Source: Candidatus Latescibacterota bacterium (GTDB taxonomy: Bacteria > JAAXHH01). Taken from it: a stretch of 6,674 nucleotides of DNA. Shown piece after piece: positions 5,971 to 6,674 of the stretch (position 1 is the stretch's first letter; the number at the start of each line of letters is the position of its first letter). The stretch spans positions 1 through 6,674 of the forward strand of contig JAJECR010000061.1 of assembly GCA_022821935.1 (NCBI GenBank), given 5' to 3'. The translations under genes and the position numbers were made by a program. The notes under the pieces were generated by a model. That model saw only the letters and a program-made list of their open reading frames with translations, ran no database searches and was not told the DNA's origin.

Positions 5971-6674
5971 CACACTGACCGCGTTATGCCGCCGTCGACC
6001 CGCAGGTTCTGTCCCGTGATATAACCCGCTCCCGGGGACAGCAGGAAGGCGGCCGTTTCCGCGATCTCTTCCACGGTGCCGTAGCGTCCCATAGGAATGC
6101 GCGCTCGGAACGCCTCCGATTCCGGCAGGCTGTTGATGAAACCCGGCAGGATGTTGTTCATCCGGATGTTGTCGCCGGCGTGGTTGTCGGCGTAGATCTT
6201 CGTGAAAGTCGCCAGGGCCGCCCGGAAGGGGGTCGAAACCGGAAAGTAATGCTCCGGTTCGAAGGCGGCGTAGGTGGAAATGTTCACGATCGACCCGTCA
6301 CCCTGCTCCACCATGATCGGCGTGACAAGGCGCGCCATGCGTACCACGTTGAGAAACACGATGTCCAGTCCCTCGTGCCAGTCCTCGTCCGGTATATCCA
6401 GGAGGCTGCCCTTGGGCGGATGGCCGGTGCTGTTGACGACGCCGTCGATGCGGCCGTGGGCGTCCATGGTCAGATCGACCAGCTTTCGCAGGTCGGCCTC
6501 ACCCGTGACGGAACCCGTAACGCCGATGCCACCCAGTTCACCGGCGAGCGTTTCCGCCGCTCCGGATGGAGACAGCAGTGCGACGGCCCACCCCTGGCCC
6601 GCGAGGTTCCGGGCGATCGCAGCGCCCATGCCGCGTCCCGCCCCCGTGATAACGGCTACTCTTTGCGTGCTCAT
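5970..6674 (-). CDS. SDR-family oxidoreductase with atypical active site
   Basis: This is a 234-residue short-chain dehydrogenase/reductase with a Rossmann fold and NAD(P) cofactor. The cofactor motif TGAGRGMG (10-17) is intact. NNAG is replaced by NSTG (81-84), N109 is the usual helix Asn, and S133 (in NIST) is the catalytic Ser. The C-terminal part NIRMNNILPGFINS (169-182) and GAGYITGQNLRVDGG (215-229) is classical. The canonical Tyr-x-x-x-Lys is missing. The aligned stretch reads STPFRAAL (147-154), putting Ser at the Tyr place and Arg at the Lys place; the only nearby Tyr is Y143. I recall related proteins with this same arrangement, so it is probably a subfamily trait rather than damage. 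The ATG is the last codon of the window, so an upstream start cannot be excluded and no RBS is visible. It leads a minus-strand pair with the PhyH gene, suggesting oxidation or reduction of the same compound. Confidence 0.88.
   Translation of the reverse strand: MSTQRVAVITGAGRGMGAAIARNLAGQGWAVALLSPSGAAETLAGELGGIGVTGSVTGEADLRKLVDLTMDAHGRIDGVVNSTGHPPKGSLLDIPDEDWHEGLDIVFLNVVRMARLVTPIMVEQGDGSIVNISTYAAFEPEHYFPVSTPFRAALATFTKIYADNHAGDNIRMNNILPGFINSLPESEAFRARIPMGRYGTVEEIAETAAFLLSPGAGYITGQNLRVDGGITRSV

Overview
The window is a GC-rich, densely coded stretch of bacterial chromosome carrying eight protein genes. One is cut by the left edge, and one has its start codon exactly at the right edge. No RNA gene, insertion sequence, CRISPR array, phage gene or integration scar is visible, and no gap exceeds 200 bases. 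The mix is two unrelated PhyH-type dioxygenases, a HpcH/HpaI aldolase, an exported dienelactone-hydrolase-like enzyme, a DUF1611/DgcN-like protein and scattered single his genes. It resembles metagenome-assembled genomes of uncultivated, PhyH-rich marine or sponge-associated lineages such as Latescibacterota or Poribacteria. That placement is an impression from gene content, not a phylogenetic result.

Layout, left to right. A plus-strand pair: the C-terminal half of a DUF1611/DgcN-family protein (1-537), then a complete histidinol dehydrogenase (hisD, 558-1901) 20 bases later. A minus-strand HpcH/HpaI-family aldolase (2026-2781) converges on hisD. It diverges, across a 186-base gap, from a plus-strand pair: an exported dienelactone hydrolase family protein (2968-3822) and a PhyH dioxygenase (3822-4568) whose start overlaps the previous stop by one base. 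The divergent gap holds two back-to-back sigma70-like promoters whose -10 boxes overlap. A single-domain phosphoribosyl-AMP cyclohydrolase-like gene (hisI, 4690-5112) follows. A minus-strand pair closes the window: an SDR oxidoreductase (5970-6674) feeding into a second PhyH dioxygenase (5222-5962), with the dioxygenase RBS sharing a base with the SDR stop codon.

How the genes may work together. hisD and hisI code for enzymes of one pathway (histidine synthesis), but they sit 2.8 kb apart and outside any his operon, so dispersed his genes are likely. The rest looks like accessory catabolism: a 2-keto-acid aldolase, a hydrolase, two Fe(II)/2-oxoglutarate oxygenases and an SDR. The overlapping divergent promoters suggest that the aldolase and the hydrolase-PhyH pair are controlled together. 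Substrates cannot be read from the sequence.

The points most worth following are the HisI-like protein, which lacks the usual Asp triad and has a lengthened Cys-Cys spacing; the SDR, which lacks a canonical Tyr-x-x-x-Lys; and the overlapping divergent promoters. I see no clearly new multi-gene system.
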